Shown here: piece after piece, positions 1-9,706 of the stretch | How positions within the stretch are numbered: the stretch's first letter is position 1 | Layout of the letters: every line of letters starts with the position of its first letter | DNA from: Pasteurella dagmatis | GTDB lineage: Bacteria > Pseudomonadota > Gammaproteobacteria > Enterobacterales > Pasteurellaceae | Length of the DNA stretch: 64,000 nucleotides | NCBI RefSeq assembly: GCF_900186835.1 | Contig: NZ_LT906448.1 | Span: 1,347,501-1,411,500, forward strand | Direction of reading: 5' to 3' | The notes under the pieces: generated by a model | The model's input: the letters and a program-made list of their open reading frames with translations, nothing else | Told to the model about the DNA's origin: nothing | Databases searched by the model: none | Program-made: the position numbers and the translations under genes

Positions 1-355
1 AAAGCCATTCACCCAGAGCGCGATTACCCAACTGTTGCAATTCTGAATGGGCAGCTAATAAAGTGTTAGGTATCAGAGTTCTAGCAAAAATCAGTGGCTG
101 TGTATCACTATTTAATAAAACTTCGCGACACCAAAATTGCTTATGGGTTCGAACAAAAAAATCCTGTTCATTTTGACTAACGCTATTAACCCAATATTCA
201 GTGAGAACTTGTATATTAATAGTAGGGAAGGAGGATCTCAATTGTGCAGTGAGTGATGTAGATAAACTCAACCAGTTTTCAATATGTAGTGGGACATTCA
301 TATCCTCAGGTGATAACCAATTCGCTTGCTGAATAAATTGAGAATAATCACACAT
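1..355 (-). CDS. ubiC: Chorismate--pyruvate lyase, partial (3' end beyond window)
   Basis: The visible 118 residues start MCDYSQFIQQANWL and include VLTEYWV, REVLL, PLIFARTLIP and LGNRALGEWLF. These match the UbiC fold (from memory E. coli has REILL, AGRTVVP and LGKTPLGRYLF). UbiC splits chorismate into 4-hydroxybenzoate and pyruvate, the first step toward ubiquinone. Its ATG overlaps the recG stop by 8 bases, so it is probably translated from the gmk-rpoZ-spoT-recG message. The C-terminal third lies outside the window. I am fairly sure of the family. Whether this organism makes ubiquinone cannot be judged from here. Confidence 0.82.
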   Translation of the reverse strand, partial: MCDYSQFIQQANWLSPEDMNVPLHIENWLSLSTSLTAQLRSSFPTINIQVLTEYWVNSVSQNEQDFFVRTHKQFWCREVLLNSDTQPLIFARTLIPNTLLAAHSELQQLGNRALGEWL

Positions 356-2429
356 TCGTATAAATCTCCCGTTGGTTGAGCCAACGTTGAGTAAGTTTTG
401 CTGCAATATCAGGTTGTTCAACAATTAAACGACGAGCATAATATTGCACTGTTGGTATCATTTTTCGATCACGTAGCAAATTTGCCACTTTAAACTCTGC
501 AATCCCTGTTTGCTTTGTGCCTAACACTTCACCCGGTCCCCGAATTTCCAAATCTTTTTCTGAAATAACAAAACCATCTTGTGTTTCTCTTAGCACTTGT
601 AAGCGTTTTTGTGAAATTTTACCCAATGGTGGCTTATACATTAATACACAAAATGATGCAGTTGTTCCCCGTCCTACACGCCCACGTAACTGGTGTAATT
701 GCGACAAACCAAGACGCTCCGCATTTTCAATAATCATTAAACTCGCATTCGGAACATCAACGCCAACCTCAATTACGGTTGTTGCGACTAATAAATCAAT
801 TTCTGCGCTCTTAAATGCAGTCATAATTTCTTGTTTTTCTGCTGGCTTCATTCTTCCATGTACTAAGCCTATACGTAAGTGCGGTAAAATTTTTCGAAGA
901 TCTTCCGCAATTGCTGCTGCAGCTTGTGCTTCCAACACTTCTGACTCATCAATCAAAGTACATACCCAATAGGCTTGACGTTTCTCATTTACGCAAGCAT
1001 TATTGACTCGAGCGATCACCTCTGCTCTTCTATCCTCTGAAATTGCCACTGTCGTAATTGGTGTTCGGCCAGGAGGTAATTCATCAATAATCGAAGTATC
1101 TAAATCAGCATAAACTGTCATCGCTAGAGTTCTCGGGATTGGTGTTGCTGTCATAATTAATTGATGTGGATACATATCAGCTTTTTTACCCTTTTCCCTA
1201 AGCATTAAACGTTGGTGTACACCAAAGCGATGCTGTTCGTCCACAATTACTAACGCAAGATCAGAAAACTCTACATTTTCTTGGAACAGGGCATGTGTTC
1301 CCACCACCATTTGGACTTTCCCTGTACGAATGTCTTCTAATTCAGTCTGACGAGCTTTACCTTTGACTTTTCCTGCTAACCAGCCAACCTCAATACCCAA
1401 TGGTTCTAACCAACGACGAAAACTTGCAGTATGTTGCTCTGCTAGAATCTCAGTTGGTGCCATCAAAGCTACCTGCTTACCATTATCAATCGCTAAAATT
1501 GCGGCAAGTGCAGCAACTAAAGTTTTACCAGAACCAACATCGCCTTGCACTAATCGCATCATAGGGAAAGGATTAGCTAGATCTCGCTCAATATCTTGTG
1601 TTACACGAGCTTGTGCATTTGTTGGCTTAAATGGTAACTGAGCCAAAAAACGCTGCTTTAAATCACTACGATAATGCAATGGATAAGCAGAAAATTGCTG
1701 CGTCCCTAACCGCACTTTTTGCATCGCTAAATTATGCGCTAACAACTCTTCAAAAATCAGGCGTTGTTGTGCGGGATGCTTACCGTTTTCCAATGCTTCA
1801 AGGGATGTATCTGGCGGAGGACGATGTAAAAAACGAATAGCCTCTTTTAAGCTAAACGGATGAGGATTAAATTCATTAGGCAGAATTTCTGCAATTTGAA
1901 TTTTATCTAATACAGCTAAGGCTTGATCAGTCAGCTTACGTAATGAATTTTGTTTTAGACCTTCTGTTGTAGAATAAATAGGCGTTAGTGTTTCTTCTAA
2001 AACCGACGGTACATTATCACGAAGAATCTGATAGTCAGGATGATGAATCTCTGCCATAAAACGACCACGTTTAATTTCACCAAAAGCCTTAACTCTCGCA
2101 CCAGGTTGCAAACTTGATTTCATACCTGCATTAAAATTAAAAAAGCGTAACGAGATTTTTGATGTGCCATCAGATAAAGAAACACTTAAAATCGGGCGTT
2201 TGCCAAACTGCACTTCACAAGTTTGTACAATTCCTTCAATGGTAGCGTAAGATTCTGGACGAAGATCTTTAATTGGGGTTATTCTTGTACGATCTTCATA
2301 ACGGATAGGTAGATGGAATAACAAATCTTGGAGATTATGGATGCCAATCCGACTAAGTTTTTCTGAAACGGCTGGTCCAACACCTGAAAGCGTGGTTATC
2401 GGGACAGCATCAAGAAATTGGATGCTCAT
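348..2429 (-). CDS. recG: ATP-dependent DNA helicase RecG
   Basis: This 693-residue protein has the full length of RecG, the branch-migration helicase that remodels stalled forks and Holliday junctions. An N-terminal wedge/OB region with a helix-hairpin-helix-like LSGVGPAVSEKL stretch (about residues 13-25) precedes the superfamily-2 motor. Walker A GDVGSGKT is at 296-303, the DEQH box near 396, then TATPIPRT, and the motif-VI region QLRGRVGRG. The ATG overlaps the spoT stop as ATGA, and the gene's own stop overlaps ubiC. E. coli has trmH between spoT and recG; here it is absent. Confidence 0.97.
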   Translation of the reverse strand: MSIQFLDAVPITTLSGVGPAVSEKLSRIGIHNLQDLLFHLPIRYEDRTRITPIKDLRPESYATIEGIVQTCEVQFGKRPILSVSLSDGTSKISLRFFNFNAGMKSSLQPGARVKAFGEIKRGRFMAEIHHPDYQILRDNVPSVLEETLTPIYSTTEGLKQNSLRKLTDQALAVLDKIQIAEILPNEFNPHPFSLKEAIRFLHRPPPDTSLEALENGKHPAQQRLIFEELLAHNLAMQKVRLGTQQFSAYPLHYRSDLKQRFLAQLPFKPTNAQARVTQDIERDLANPFPMMRLVQGDVGSGKTLVAALAAILAIDNGKQVALMAPTEILAEQHTASFRRWLEPLGIEVGWLAGKVKGKARQTELEDIRTGKVQMVVGTHALFQENVEFSDLALVIVDEQHRFGVHQRLMLREKGKKADMYPHQLIMTATPIPRTLAMTVYADLDTSIIDELPPGRTPITTVAISEDRRAEVIARVNNACVNEKRQAYWVCTLIDESEVLEAQAAAAIAEDLRKILPHLRIGLVHGRMKPAEKQEIMTAFKSAEIDLLVATTVIEVGVDVPNASLMIIENAERLGLSQLHQLRGRVGRGTTASFCVLMYKPPLGKISQKRLQVLRETQDGFVISEKDLEIRGPGEVLGTKQTGIAEFKVANLLRDRKMIPTVQYYARRLIVEQPDIAAKLTQRWLNQREIYTNV

Positions 2430-4549
2430 TGATTGATATTACGTTCAATATTCACAAAACCTGGTATTGTTTTAATTTTACGAATGATATTCGCAAGATG
2501 TTTTGTATCAGTTACTGTTAATAATACGATAATCTGATACATACGCCCTTCTTGTTCTTCAGTCCAAATACTTTGAATGTTGCTACCTAAAGAAGAAATC
2601 GCTGTTGTGAGGTTTGGTAAAGCACCATGCTGATTAATCATCTCGATTCGTAGTTCAGCCTCAAAATCAATTATATTATCGCTTTGTTCCCATTCAACAG
2701 GTATATAATGTTCTGGACTATCTTTATGGTTTTTTAAGTTAGCACAAAATTCATGGTGAATTACCAATCCTTTACCAGAGCTAGTATACGCCACAATTGG
2801 ATCGCCCGGGATAGGATGACAACATTGTGCAAATGTAGTGAGTAAACCACCTGTATTTTTAATTTCAAGTGGGTGTTTATTATTACTCGTATCGCCATCT
2901 GTATCAATTTCTATCAACTCACCTAAAAGGCGATATGCAATTACTGCACTCATTTGATTGCCAAGACCAATTTCGATTAATAAATTATCAAAACTTTCTA
3001 ATTTAAGTTCTGTTAATAATGTTTGAACCTTTTCTGGAGCAAGATCTTCAACTTTTGTTGGCGCCAATGCTCGGCTCAATTGACGCTTTCCAAGTGCCAA
3101 TGCCTCACCACCACGAAGATTTTTTAGGAAGTTACGAATATTAGTGCGAGCTTTAGCAGTTACCACGAAATTCAACCAACCTGCACTAGGTTGTGAATTT
3201 GGCAAGGTAATAATATCGACAGTTTGCCCTGATGTTAATGCTTGTGATAGCGGATAAGATTTACGATCCACATTCGCTGCGATACAACTATGTCCAATAT
3301 CAGTATGCACTGCGTAAGCGAAATCCACAGGAGTAGCCCCCACTGGCAGTTCAACAATGCGACCTTTGGGCGTAAAAACATAAATTTCTTTCGGGAAAAA
3401 TTCTGATTTAACGCTTTCAATAAACTCAAACGAGTTACCCACACTTTGTTGTAATTCAATTAAGCTTTGTAGCCAGCGTTGTGCGCGAATTTGCACCGTC
3501 GTACTGTCATTTTTACCACCTTCTTTATACGCCCAATGCGCAGCAACACCCATCTCTGCCATTTGATCCATTTCTTCAGTACGTATCTGCACTTCTACTG
3601 GTACACCATGTGGACCAATCATCGAGGTGTGTAATGACTGATAGCCATTGGCTTTGGGTACAGCAATATAATCTTTTACACGACCTGGACGCGGTTTATA
3701 TAAACCGTGCATTTGACCTAACACACGGTAGCAAGTGTCAATATCTTTCACCACTGCTCGGAAGGCATAAATGTCCATAATCGAATGAAACTGCTGATCT
3801 TTAAGTTTCATTTTTTGATAAATTGCGTACAGGTGCTTCTCACGACCAAATACACGAGCATTAATCCCCACATCTTCCAATCTACCTTTAATTTCATTTG
3901 TGATACGTTGGATCATATCTTTACGGTTACCACGAGCTACTTGTACCACTTTTTGCAATACAGCATAGCGTTGCGGATGCATCGCCTCAAAGCCAAGATC
4001 TTCAAGCTCATTTTTAATATGCTCAATCCCTAATCGATGAGCAAGTGGACTGTAAATTTCAAGAGTTTCTTTGGCAATACGGCGGCGTTTATCAGGACGT
4101 AAAGCACCCAGCGTGCGCATATTGTGAGTTCTATCGGCGAGTTTAATCAAAACGACTCGAATGTCTCGTGTCATTGCTAAAATCATTTTTCGGAAGTTTT
4201 CTGCAGCCGCTTCTTTGCGAGTGCGGAACTTCAATTTATCAAGTTTTGATACGCCTTCCACAATTTCTGCCACACTTTTACCAAATTCAGTTTCAAGCTG
4301 TTCTTCGGTATAGGGAGTGTCTTCAATTACATCATGCAACAACGCTGCCATCACTGCTTCGTGATCTAAACGCATTTCAGCAATAATTGATGCGACGGCA
4401 ACTGGGTGTGTAATATAAGGTTCACCGCTAGAACGCGACTGTCCCTCGTGTGCATCACGAGCAATAACGTACGCACGTTTTACTAGTTCAATCTGTTCTG
4501 CCGGCAAATATGCCTCAATAATTCGATTTAAACTTTCAAAAAGATACAA
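2426..4549 (-). CDS. spoT: Bifunctional (p)ppGpp synthase/hydrolase SpoT
   Basis: This 707-residue RelA/SpoT homologue is collinear with E. coli SpoT from MYLFESLN onward. An HD hydrolase domain with intact HD pair (ALLHDVIEDTP, H72-D73) is followed by a synthetase domain, a TGS domain (EIYVFTPKGRIVELPVGATPVDFAYAVHTDIGH), and a C-terminal ACT domain. It degrades and weakly makes (p)ppGpp in the cytoplasm. The start is TTG, as I recall for E. coli spoT, with only a weak GGTGTCC ribosome site. That suggests deliberately low translation. It lies between rpoZ and recG in a leftward operon and shares ATGA with recG. Confidence 0.97.
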   Translation of the reverse strand: MYLFESLNRIIEAYLPAEQIELVKRAYVIARDAHEGQSRSSGEPYITHPVAVASIIAEMRLDHEAVMAALLHDVIEDTPYTEEQLETEFGKSVAEIVEGVSKLDKLKFRTRKEAAAENFRKMILAMTRDIRVVLIKLADRTHNMRTLGALRPDKRRRIAKETLEIYSPLAHRLGIEHIKNELEDLGFEAMHPQRYAVLQKVVQVARGNRKDMIQRITNEIKGRLEDVGINARVFGREKHLYAIYQKMKLKDQQFHSIMDIYAFRAVVKDIDTCYRVLGQMHGLYKPRPGRVKDYIAVPKANGYQSLHTSMIGPHGVPVEVQIRTEEMDQMAEMGVAAHWAYKEGGKNDSTTVQIRAQRWLQSLIELQQSVGNSFEFIESVKSEFFPKEIYVFTPKGRIVELPVGATPVDFAYAVHTDIGHSCIAANVDRKSYPLSQALTSGQTVDIITLPNSQPSAGWLNFVVTAKARTNIRNFLKNLRGGEALALGKRQLSRALAPTKVEDLAPEKVQTLLTELKLESFDNLLIEIGLGNQMSAVIAYRLLGELIEIDTDGDTSNNKHPLEIKNTGGLLTTFAQCCHPIPGDPIVAYTSSGKGLVIHHEFCANLKNHKDSPEHYIPVEWEQSDNIIDFEAELRIEMINQHGALPNLTTAISSLGSNIQSIWTEEQEGRMYQIIVLLTVTDTKHLANIIRKIKTIPGFVNIERNINQ

Positions 4550-4609
4550 GGGACACCTGACTTATTTCAATGTTAATAAAGGAAAACTTGGCAAAAAATG
4601 ACCGCACTT

Positions 4610-4882
4610 TTATTGATTGTTAGATAACAAAGAAACAGCGTGTAATTCAGAGTTTTCTTTTTCTAACGCATCATAACGCTCTTGTGCATTCATAATGTCG
4701 TTATTGATCAAACCTTTTTCAATTTCACGTAATGCTATAACGGTTGGTTTGTCATTATCTTCTGGCACTAAAGGTTCACGAATATGTAACTGTAATTGTC
4801 TTGCACGACGCGCTGCGGTCAAAATTAAATCAAAACGGTTACCAATTTTCTCTACCGCATCTTGTACTGTTACACGAGCCAT
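4610..4882 (-). CDS. rpoZ: RNA polymerase omega subunit
   Basis: This 90-residue protein begins [31 protein letters not shown], the signature of omega, which helps assemble beta-prime and forms part of a ppGpp site in RNA polymerase. The length is normal for the family. It sits between gmk and spoT in the conserved gmk-rpoZ-spoT order. A perfect uptake sequence (ACCGCACTT at 4601-4609) lies immediately after the stop codon. Identification is secure. Confidence 0.96.
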   Translation of the reverse strand: MARVTVQDAVEKIGNRFDLILTAARRARQLQLHIREPLVPEDNDKPTVIALREIEKGLINNDIMNAQERYDALEKENSELHAVSLLSNNQ

Positions 4883-4948
4883 ATATTACTCCATCTCTTA
4901 TTAGTCAAAAAATGTTAAAAAAGGGTTCCTATGATACTAAAGTGCAGC

Positions 4949-5575
4949 CTATTTTGCTAGTAATTGTTCAATTAAAGCCTGATTTTGTTTGTCTTGATGT
5001 ACTAAAGTTAAACGCTCTGCGCGTAAAATTGCTTGTAAATCTGCTAATGCTTGTTCAAACACATCATTAACAATCACATAATCATATTCATTGTAATGTG
5101 AAATTTCTTCAATCGCTTTAGACATACGATTTGCGATCACTTCTTCACTATCTTGCCCACGACCAATCAAACGACGCTCTAGCTCAACTAACGATGGTGG
5201 TAAAATAAAAATGCTTTTTACGTTAGGCACTTTTTGGCGTATTTGCTGCGCACCTTGCCAATCAATATCTAAAAATACATCGATCCCTTTCGCAAGATTT
5301 TCCTCAATCGCCGGCAATGAGGTACCGTAATAATTACCACCAAAGACTCTTGCATACTCGAGGAATAAATCCTGCTCGATCAATGCTTCAAATTCCTCAA
5401 CTGACACAAAATAATAATGTACACCGTGGCTCTCACCAGGGCGTGGTAGTCTTGTAGTATGCGAAACAGATACCATCATTTTATTATTATCTTGCTGATT
5501 TAATAATGCCGAAATTAATGAAGATTTACCTGCTCCACTGGGTGCAGAAAGAATATATAAATTACCTTGAGCCAT
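4949..5575 (-). CDS. gmk: Guanylate kinase
   Basis: This 208-residue kinase phosphorylates GMP to GDP with ATP. The P-loop [12 protein letters not shown] is at residues 8-19. The GMP-binding region follows: [21 protein letters not shown], then the YGTS motif and [11 protein letters not shown]. The length equals the usual bacterial enzyme. It is the first gene of the leftward gmk-rpoZ-spoT-recG-ubiC run. The enzyme makes the GDP pool on which SpoT and RelA act, so the grouping makes metabolic sense. Confidence 0.97.
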   Translation of the reverse strand: MAQGNLYILSAPSGAGKSSLISALLNQQDNNKMMVSVSHTTRLPRPGESHGVHYYFVSVEEFEALIEQDLFLEYARVFGGNYYGTSLPAIEENLAKGIDVFLDIDWQGAQQIRQKVPNVKSIFILPPSLVELERRLIGRGQDSEEVIANRMSKAIEEISHYNEYDYVIVNDVFEQALADLQAILRAERLTLVHQDKQNQALIEQLLAK

Positions 5576-5672
5576 AATACGTTCCTTTATAATAAATTAT
5601 GTGCCTTATTATGCCGAGAATTCCAAGCAAAATCAGCTAAAAATCCGAAAGTGCGGTGGATTTTTTGGAAAC

Positions 5673-6065
5673 TTATCCTTCGATAATCTCTCCTGTTTCT
5701 AAATCTTCAAATGCCATAGAAACTGAATTCACACAGTAACGTAAACCTGTTGGTTCAGGACCATCTTCAAACACGTGTCCCAAATGTGAATCACATTTAC
5801 CACAACGAATTTCCACTCGAGGACGTGATAACTTATAATCATCCAAATAACGAATAGCTTCTGGTGATATAGCTTCAAAAAAGCTTGGCCAACCACAACC
5901 CGCATCAAATTTTGTATCAGAAACAAAAAGTGGCGAATGGCACACGACACAGCGATATAGTCCTTTTTTATGTTGATTTAATAATTTTCCAGTAAATGGA
6001 TGTTCTGTGCCCTGATTTAAACAGATATGTACTTGCATATCCGTCATTTCTTCCCTTTTTTTCAT
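5673..6065 (-). CDS. msrB: Peptide methionine-(R)-S-oxide reductase MsrB
   Basis: This single-domain MsrB repairs the R form of methionine sulfoxide using thioredoxin. It has CGWPSF, two zinc CxxC pairs (CVVC and CGKC), GHVFEDGPEPTGLRYCVNS with the catalytic Cys, and a family-typical C-terminus. I chose the ATG at 6065 (130 residues) because GAGGAAG lies five bases upstream. An upstream TTG would add four lysine/arginine-rich residues and would overlap that site. It is a stand-alone gene between gmk and divergent gapA, with an uptake sequence (5649-5657) just past its stop. Confidence 0.93.
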   Translation of the reverse strand: MKKREEMTDMQVHICLNQGTEHPFTGKLLNQHKKGLYRCVVCHSPLFVSDTKFDAGCGWPSFFEAISPEAIRYLDDYKLSRPRVEIRCGKCDSHLGHVFEDGPEPTGLRYCVNSVSMAFEDLETGEIIEG

Positions 6066-6143
6066 TTTCTTCCTCAATAAAAATTATCTAATAATTTGTT
6101 TTAAAAAATAGAATAAAGTTCTACAAGTTACTTTTTTTATTAT

Positions 6144-6226
6144 TTTGACATAGATCACAAAAAGTTTATCTGTTATGGTTTTCCCCATGGTCTAGTTTCA
6201 CAACTAAAAAAAAACCATGCTATAAT
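6144..6226 (+). promoter_or_regulatory. gapA promoter with upstream CRP/FNR-type site
   Basis: A TGC-TATAAT extended -10 (6218-6226) is preceded 18 bases upstream by TTCACA (6197-6202), a good sigma-70 promoter. At 6144-6159 lies TTTGA-N6-TCACA, one mismatch from the CRP half-site pair. It can also be read as the FNR-like TTGAC-N4-ATCAC. Its centre is about 81 bases upstream of the expected start, on a helical phase known for CRP activation. The site is an inference from pattern only. Confidence 0.6.
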
Positions 6227-6276
6227 CCACAGTGACAAAAAACAAAAGTGAAACATTCCATTTTTGTTCTATGTAA

Positions 6277-7317
<1,041 letters not shown>

Positions 7318-7336
7318 TCTTAAGATTTTATTCACC

Positions 7337-7366
7337 AAGCCTCTTGCATAAACAAGGGGCTTTTTT
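7337..7366 (+). terminator. gapA terminator
   Basis: A ten-pair stem (AAGCCTCTTG with CAAGGGGCTT, one G-T pair) is followed by six Ts. Confidence 0.9.
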
Positions 7367-7381
7367 ATCACCTATAAAAAT

Positions 7382-7417
7382 AAAAGCCGAATTTACAGAT
7401 TATCTATTCGGCTTTTG
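7382..7417 (-). terminator. Terminator of the entericidin-like gene (bidirectional shape)
   Basis: The inverted repeat AAAAGCCGAAT ... ATTCGGCTTTT has 11 paired bases. The A-run on the left reads as a T-run on the minus strand, downstream of the small lipoprotein gene. Confidence 0.8.
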
Positions 7418-7446
7418 ATTAAATATTATATTCGGGTAAAAGCAAA

Positions 7447-7578
7447 TTACTTACTTGCTGCGTTCTCGATTTTAGAACCCACTTTTTGAATATCTTTCCC
7501 CATACCTTTAGTAGTTTCACAAGCAGTTAAACTTAATGCAAATGTTGCAGATAATAAAACAGCAATTAATTTTTTCAT
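7447..7578 (-). CDS. Entericidin-family small lipoprotein (43 aa)
   Basis: The frame reads MKKLIAVLLSATFALSLTAC, then ETTKGMGKDIQKVGSKIENAASK and stop. It has a classic lipoprotein signal with lipobox LTAC (Cys20) and a short amphipathic tail. The GMGKDIQKVGSKIENAA pattern is that of entericidin A/B, small lipoproteins often described as an antidote/toxin pair that modulates envelope lysis. Only one copy is present. GGAG lies about eight bases before the ATG, and a hairpin follows. Codons are unremarkable. The family call is likely, but the function in this organism is unknown. Confidence 0.85.
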   Translation of the reverse strand: MKKLIAVLLSATFALSLTACETTKGMGKDIQKVGSKIENAASK

Positions 7579-7832
7579 CACAAGCTCCCGTGTATTTTTT
7601 GACAATAAAATTAAGTTCTAAGATAAGAACTTGATTTCATCCTATACTATTTTTTAGCAAAAAACAAAATATTCAGTATGAATACTTCATGTTTAAGATT
7701 TAGATGAGTTCTCGTAAAAAATCGTGATTCTACTCAAAATTCCGTATGCTTTCTGTAAAAATAACTAGTGTATTTTAGCGAACAAGTGTAAGCTAATATG
7801 GTTAAATCATACTAAAATAGACAAAGGACACA
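7579..7832. other. Divergent intergenic region between entericidin-like gene and acyl-CoA ligase
   Basis: This AT-rich stretch contains no open frame of note. A short inverted repeat (AAGTTCT-N6-AGAACTT, 7613-7632) falls in the probable leader of the entericidin-like gene and could be an operator or leader hairpin. I cannot assign promoters with confidence. Confidence 0.4.
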
Positions 7833-9653
7833 ATGAGTAATTTGAATTTACATTTTGTTAACCGTATTCGTGAACAATCTAAGCGTTTATCAAATGATAC
7901 TGCCCTACGCTATCACGCTGAAGACAGCTGGAAAGACATTAGTTGGCAACAATTCCAACAAGAAATAGATGCGTTTTCTTACGCTTTATTAGCAAATAAT
8001 ATTGATATTCAAGATAAGATTGCGATCTTTGCACACAATATGCCACGTTGGACAATTGCTGATATTGGTTCATTACAAACTCGTGCCATTGTCGTGCCTA
8101 TTTATGCAACAAGTGCAGCCAAACAAGTTGAATACATTCTCAATAATGCAGATGTAAAAATTTTATTCGTCGGCGATCAAGAAGAGTACAACTGTGCGCT
8201 AGATATTTTTGAAAACTGCCCACAGTTACAAAAAATTGTCGCAATGAAAGAAGATATTAATTTACAAGAACACCCTAAAGCAGTGAGTTGGCAATCCTTC
8301 ATTGCTGAAGGTTCTGTTCAACAACAAACCTTACTACAAGAACGTTTAGATAGCAAATCATTAAGTGATTTATTCACTTTAATTTATACCTCTGGCACCA
8401 CCGGCGAACCCAAAGGGGTTATGTTAGATTATGCCAACCTTGCACACCAATTGGAAGCACACGATACCGCATTTACCACATTAAATGTGAATCAGTACGA
8501 TGTATCACTGTCATTTTTACCGTTCTCACATATTTTTGAACGTGCTTGGGTGGCATATGTACTTCACCGTGGTGCTGTAAACTGTTACCTTGAAGATAGC
8601 AATAAAGTGCGTGAAGCCCTTTCTGAACTTCGTCCAACATTAATGTGTGCAGTACCTCGTTTTTATGAAAAAATTTATACTGCTGTATGGGATAAAGTAC
8701 AAAAAGCATCATTTATACGTCGCACAATTTTTAACTGGGCAATTTCGATTGGACAAAAACGCTTTGAATTAGCACGCCAAACAAAACCAATTCCGTTTAT
8801 CTTACGTAAGAAATATGCTCTTGCGGATAAATTGGTTCTCTCTAAATTACGCAAATTGCTCGGTGGGCGTATTAAAATGATGCCTTGTGGTGGTGCAAAA
8901 CTTGAACCCACTATCGGGCTATTCTTCCACAGTATTGGTATCAACATCAAACTAGGCTATGGTATGACAGAAACTACAGCTACAGTTTCTTGTTGGAAAG
9001 ATAATAGCTTTGATCCAAATTCAATTGGCACATTAATGCCTGGTACTGAAGTAAAAATCGGTGAAAACAACGAAATTCTAGTGCGTGGTGGAATGGTAAT
9101 GCGTGGTTACTATAAAAAACCACAAGAAACCAAAGAAACTTTCACTGAAGATGGCTTCTTGAAAACAGGTGATGCCGGTGAATTTGATGCTAATGGAAAC
9201 CTTTATATTACTGACCGAATTAAAGAATTGATGAAAACCTCGAACGGTAAATATATTGCACCACAATACATTGAAACAAAAGTGGGTAAAGACAAATTCA
9301 TTGAGCAAATTGCCGTCATTGCAGATGCAAAAAAATATGTGTCTGCATTGATTGTACCTTGCTTTACGAGCCTAGAAGAACACGCCAAGCAGCTCAATAT
9401 TAAGTATCAAGATCGAATGGAGCTGATTAAACATTCTGAAATTATAAAAATGTTTGAGCAACGCATTAATGAGCTACAAAAAGAACTACCGAGCTTCGAG
9501 CAAATCAAAAAATTTACTTTGTTACCACAAGCGTTTACTACAAAGATGGAAGAGATTACACCAACTTTAAAACTCCGTCGTAAAGTGATTTTGGAACGCT
9601 ACAAAGCTCAAATCGAAGCAATGTATAAAGAATACACTCACAAGAAAGACTAA
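7833..9653 (+). CDS. Long-chain acyl-CoA synthetase, AMP-forming (FAA1-type)
   Basis: This 606-residue adenylate-forming enzyme activates fatty acids to acyl-CoA via an acyl-AMP. The ATP-binding signature [11 protein letters not shown] is at residues 185-195. The later motif [12 protein letters not shown], the hinge region [36 protein letters not shown] and a C-terminal lid follow. The overall layout resembles the eukaryotic/FAA1 type rather than E. coli FadD. No membrane segment is seen. The gene stands alone downstream of gapA, a neighbourhood I recall from H. influenzae. Exact substrate length cannot be read from the sequence. Confidence 0.9.
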   Translation: MSNLNLHFVNRIREQSKRLSNDTALRYHAEDSWKDISWQQFQQEIDAFSYALLANNIDIQDKIAIFAHNMPRWTIADIGSLQTRAIVVPIYATSAAKQVEYILNNADVKILFVGDQEEYNCALDIFENCPQLQKIVAMKEDINLQEHPKAVSWQSFIAEGSVQQQTLLQERLDSKSLSDLFTLIYTSGTTGEPKGVMLDYANLAHQLEAHDTAFTTLNVNQYDVSLSFLPFSHIFERAWVAYVLHRGAVNCYLEDSNKVREALSELRPTLMCAVPRFYEKIYTAVWDKVQKASFIRRTIFNWAISIGQKRFELARQTKPIPFILRKKYALADKLVLSKLRKLLGGRIKMMPCGGAKLEPTIGLFFHSIGINIKLGYGMTETTATVSCWKDNSFDPNSIGTLMPGTEVKIGENNEILVRGGMVMRGYYKKPQETKETFTEDGFLKTGDAGEFDANGNLYITDRIKELMKTSNGKYIAPQYIETKVGKDKFIEQIAVIADAKKYVSALIVPCFTSLEEHAKQLNIKYQDRMELIKHSEIIKMFEQRINELQKELPSFEQIKKFTLLPQAFTTKMEEITPTLKLRRKVILERYKAQIEAMYKEYTHKKD

Positions 9654-9660
9654 TAACAAA

Positions 9661-9690
9661 AAGGGCCTCTTAGTAAGAAGCCCTTATTTT
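9661..9690. terminator. Bidirectional terminator between acyl-CoA ligase and znuA
   Basis: The stem AAGGGC-C-TCTT pairs with AAGA-A-GCCCTT, with one mismatch and a three-base loop. It is flanked by an A-run and a T-run and lies between convergent genes. Confidence 0.85.
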
Positions 9691-9706
9691 TGCGAAAAAC
9701 CACAAT

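Noticed and set aside
517..972. Plus-strand 151-residue frame inside recG
   Set aside because: It is antisense to highly conserved RecG motor motifs, with no homology-like features and no ribosome site.
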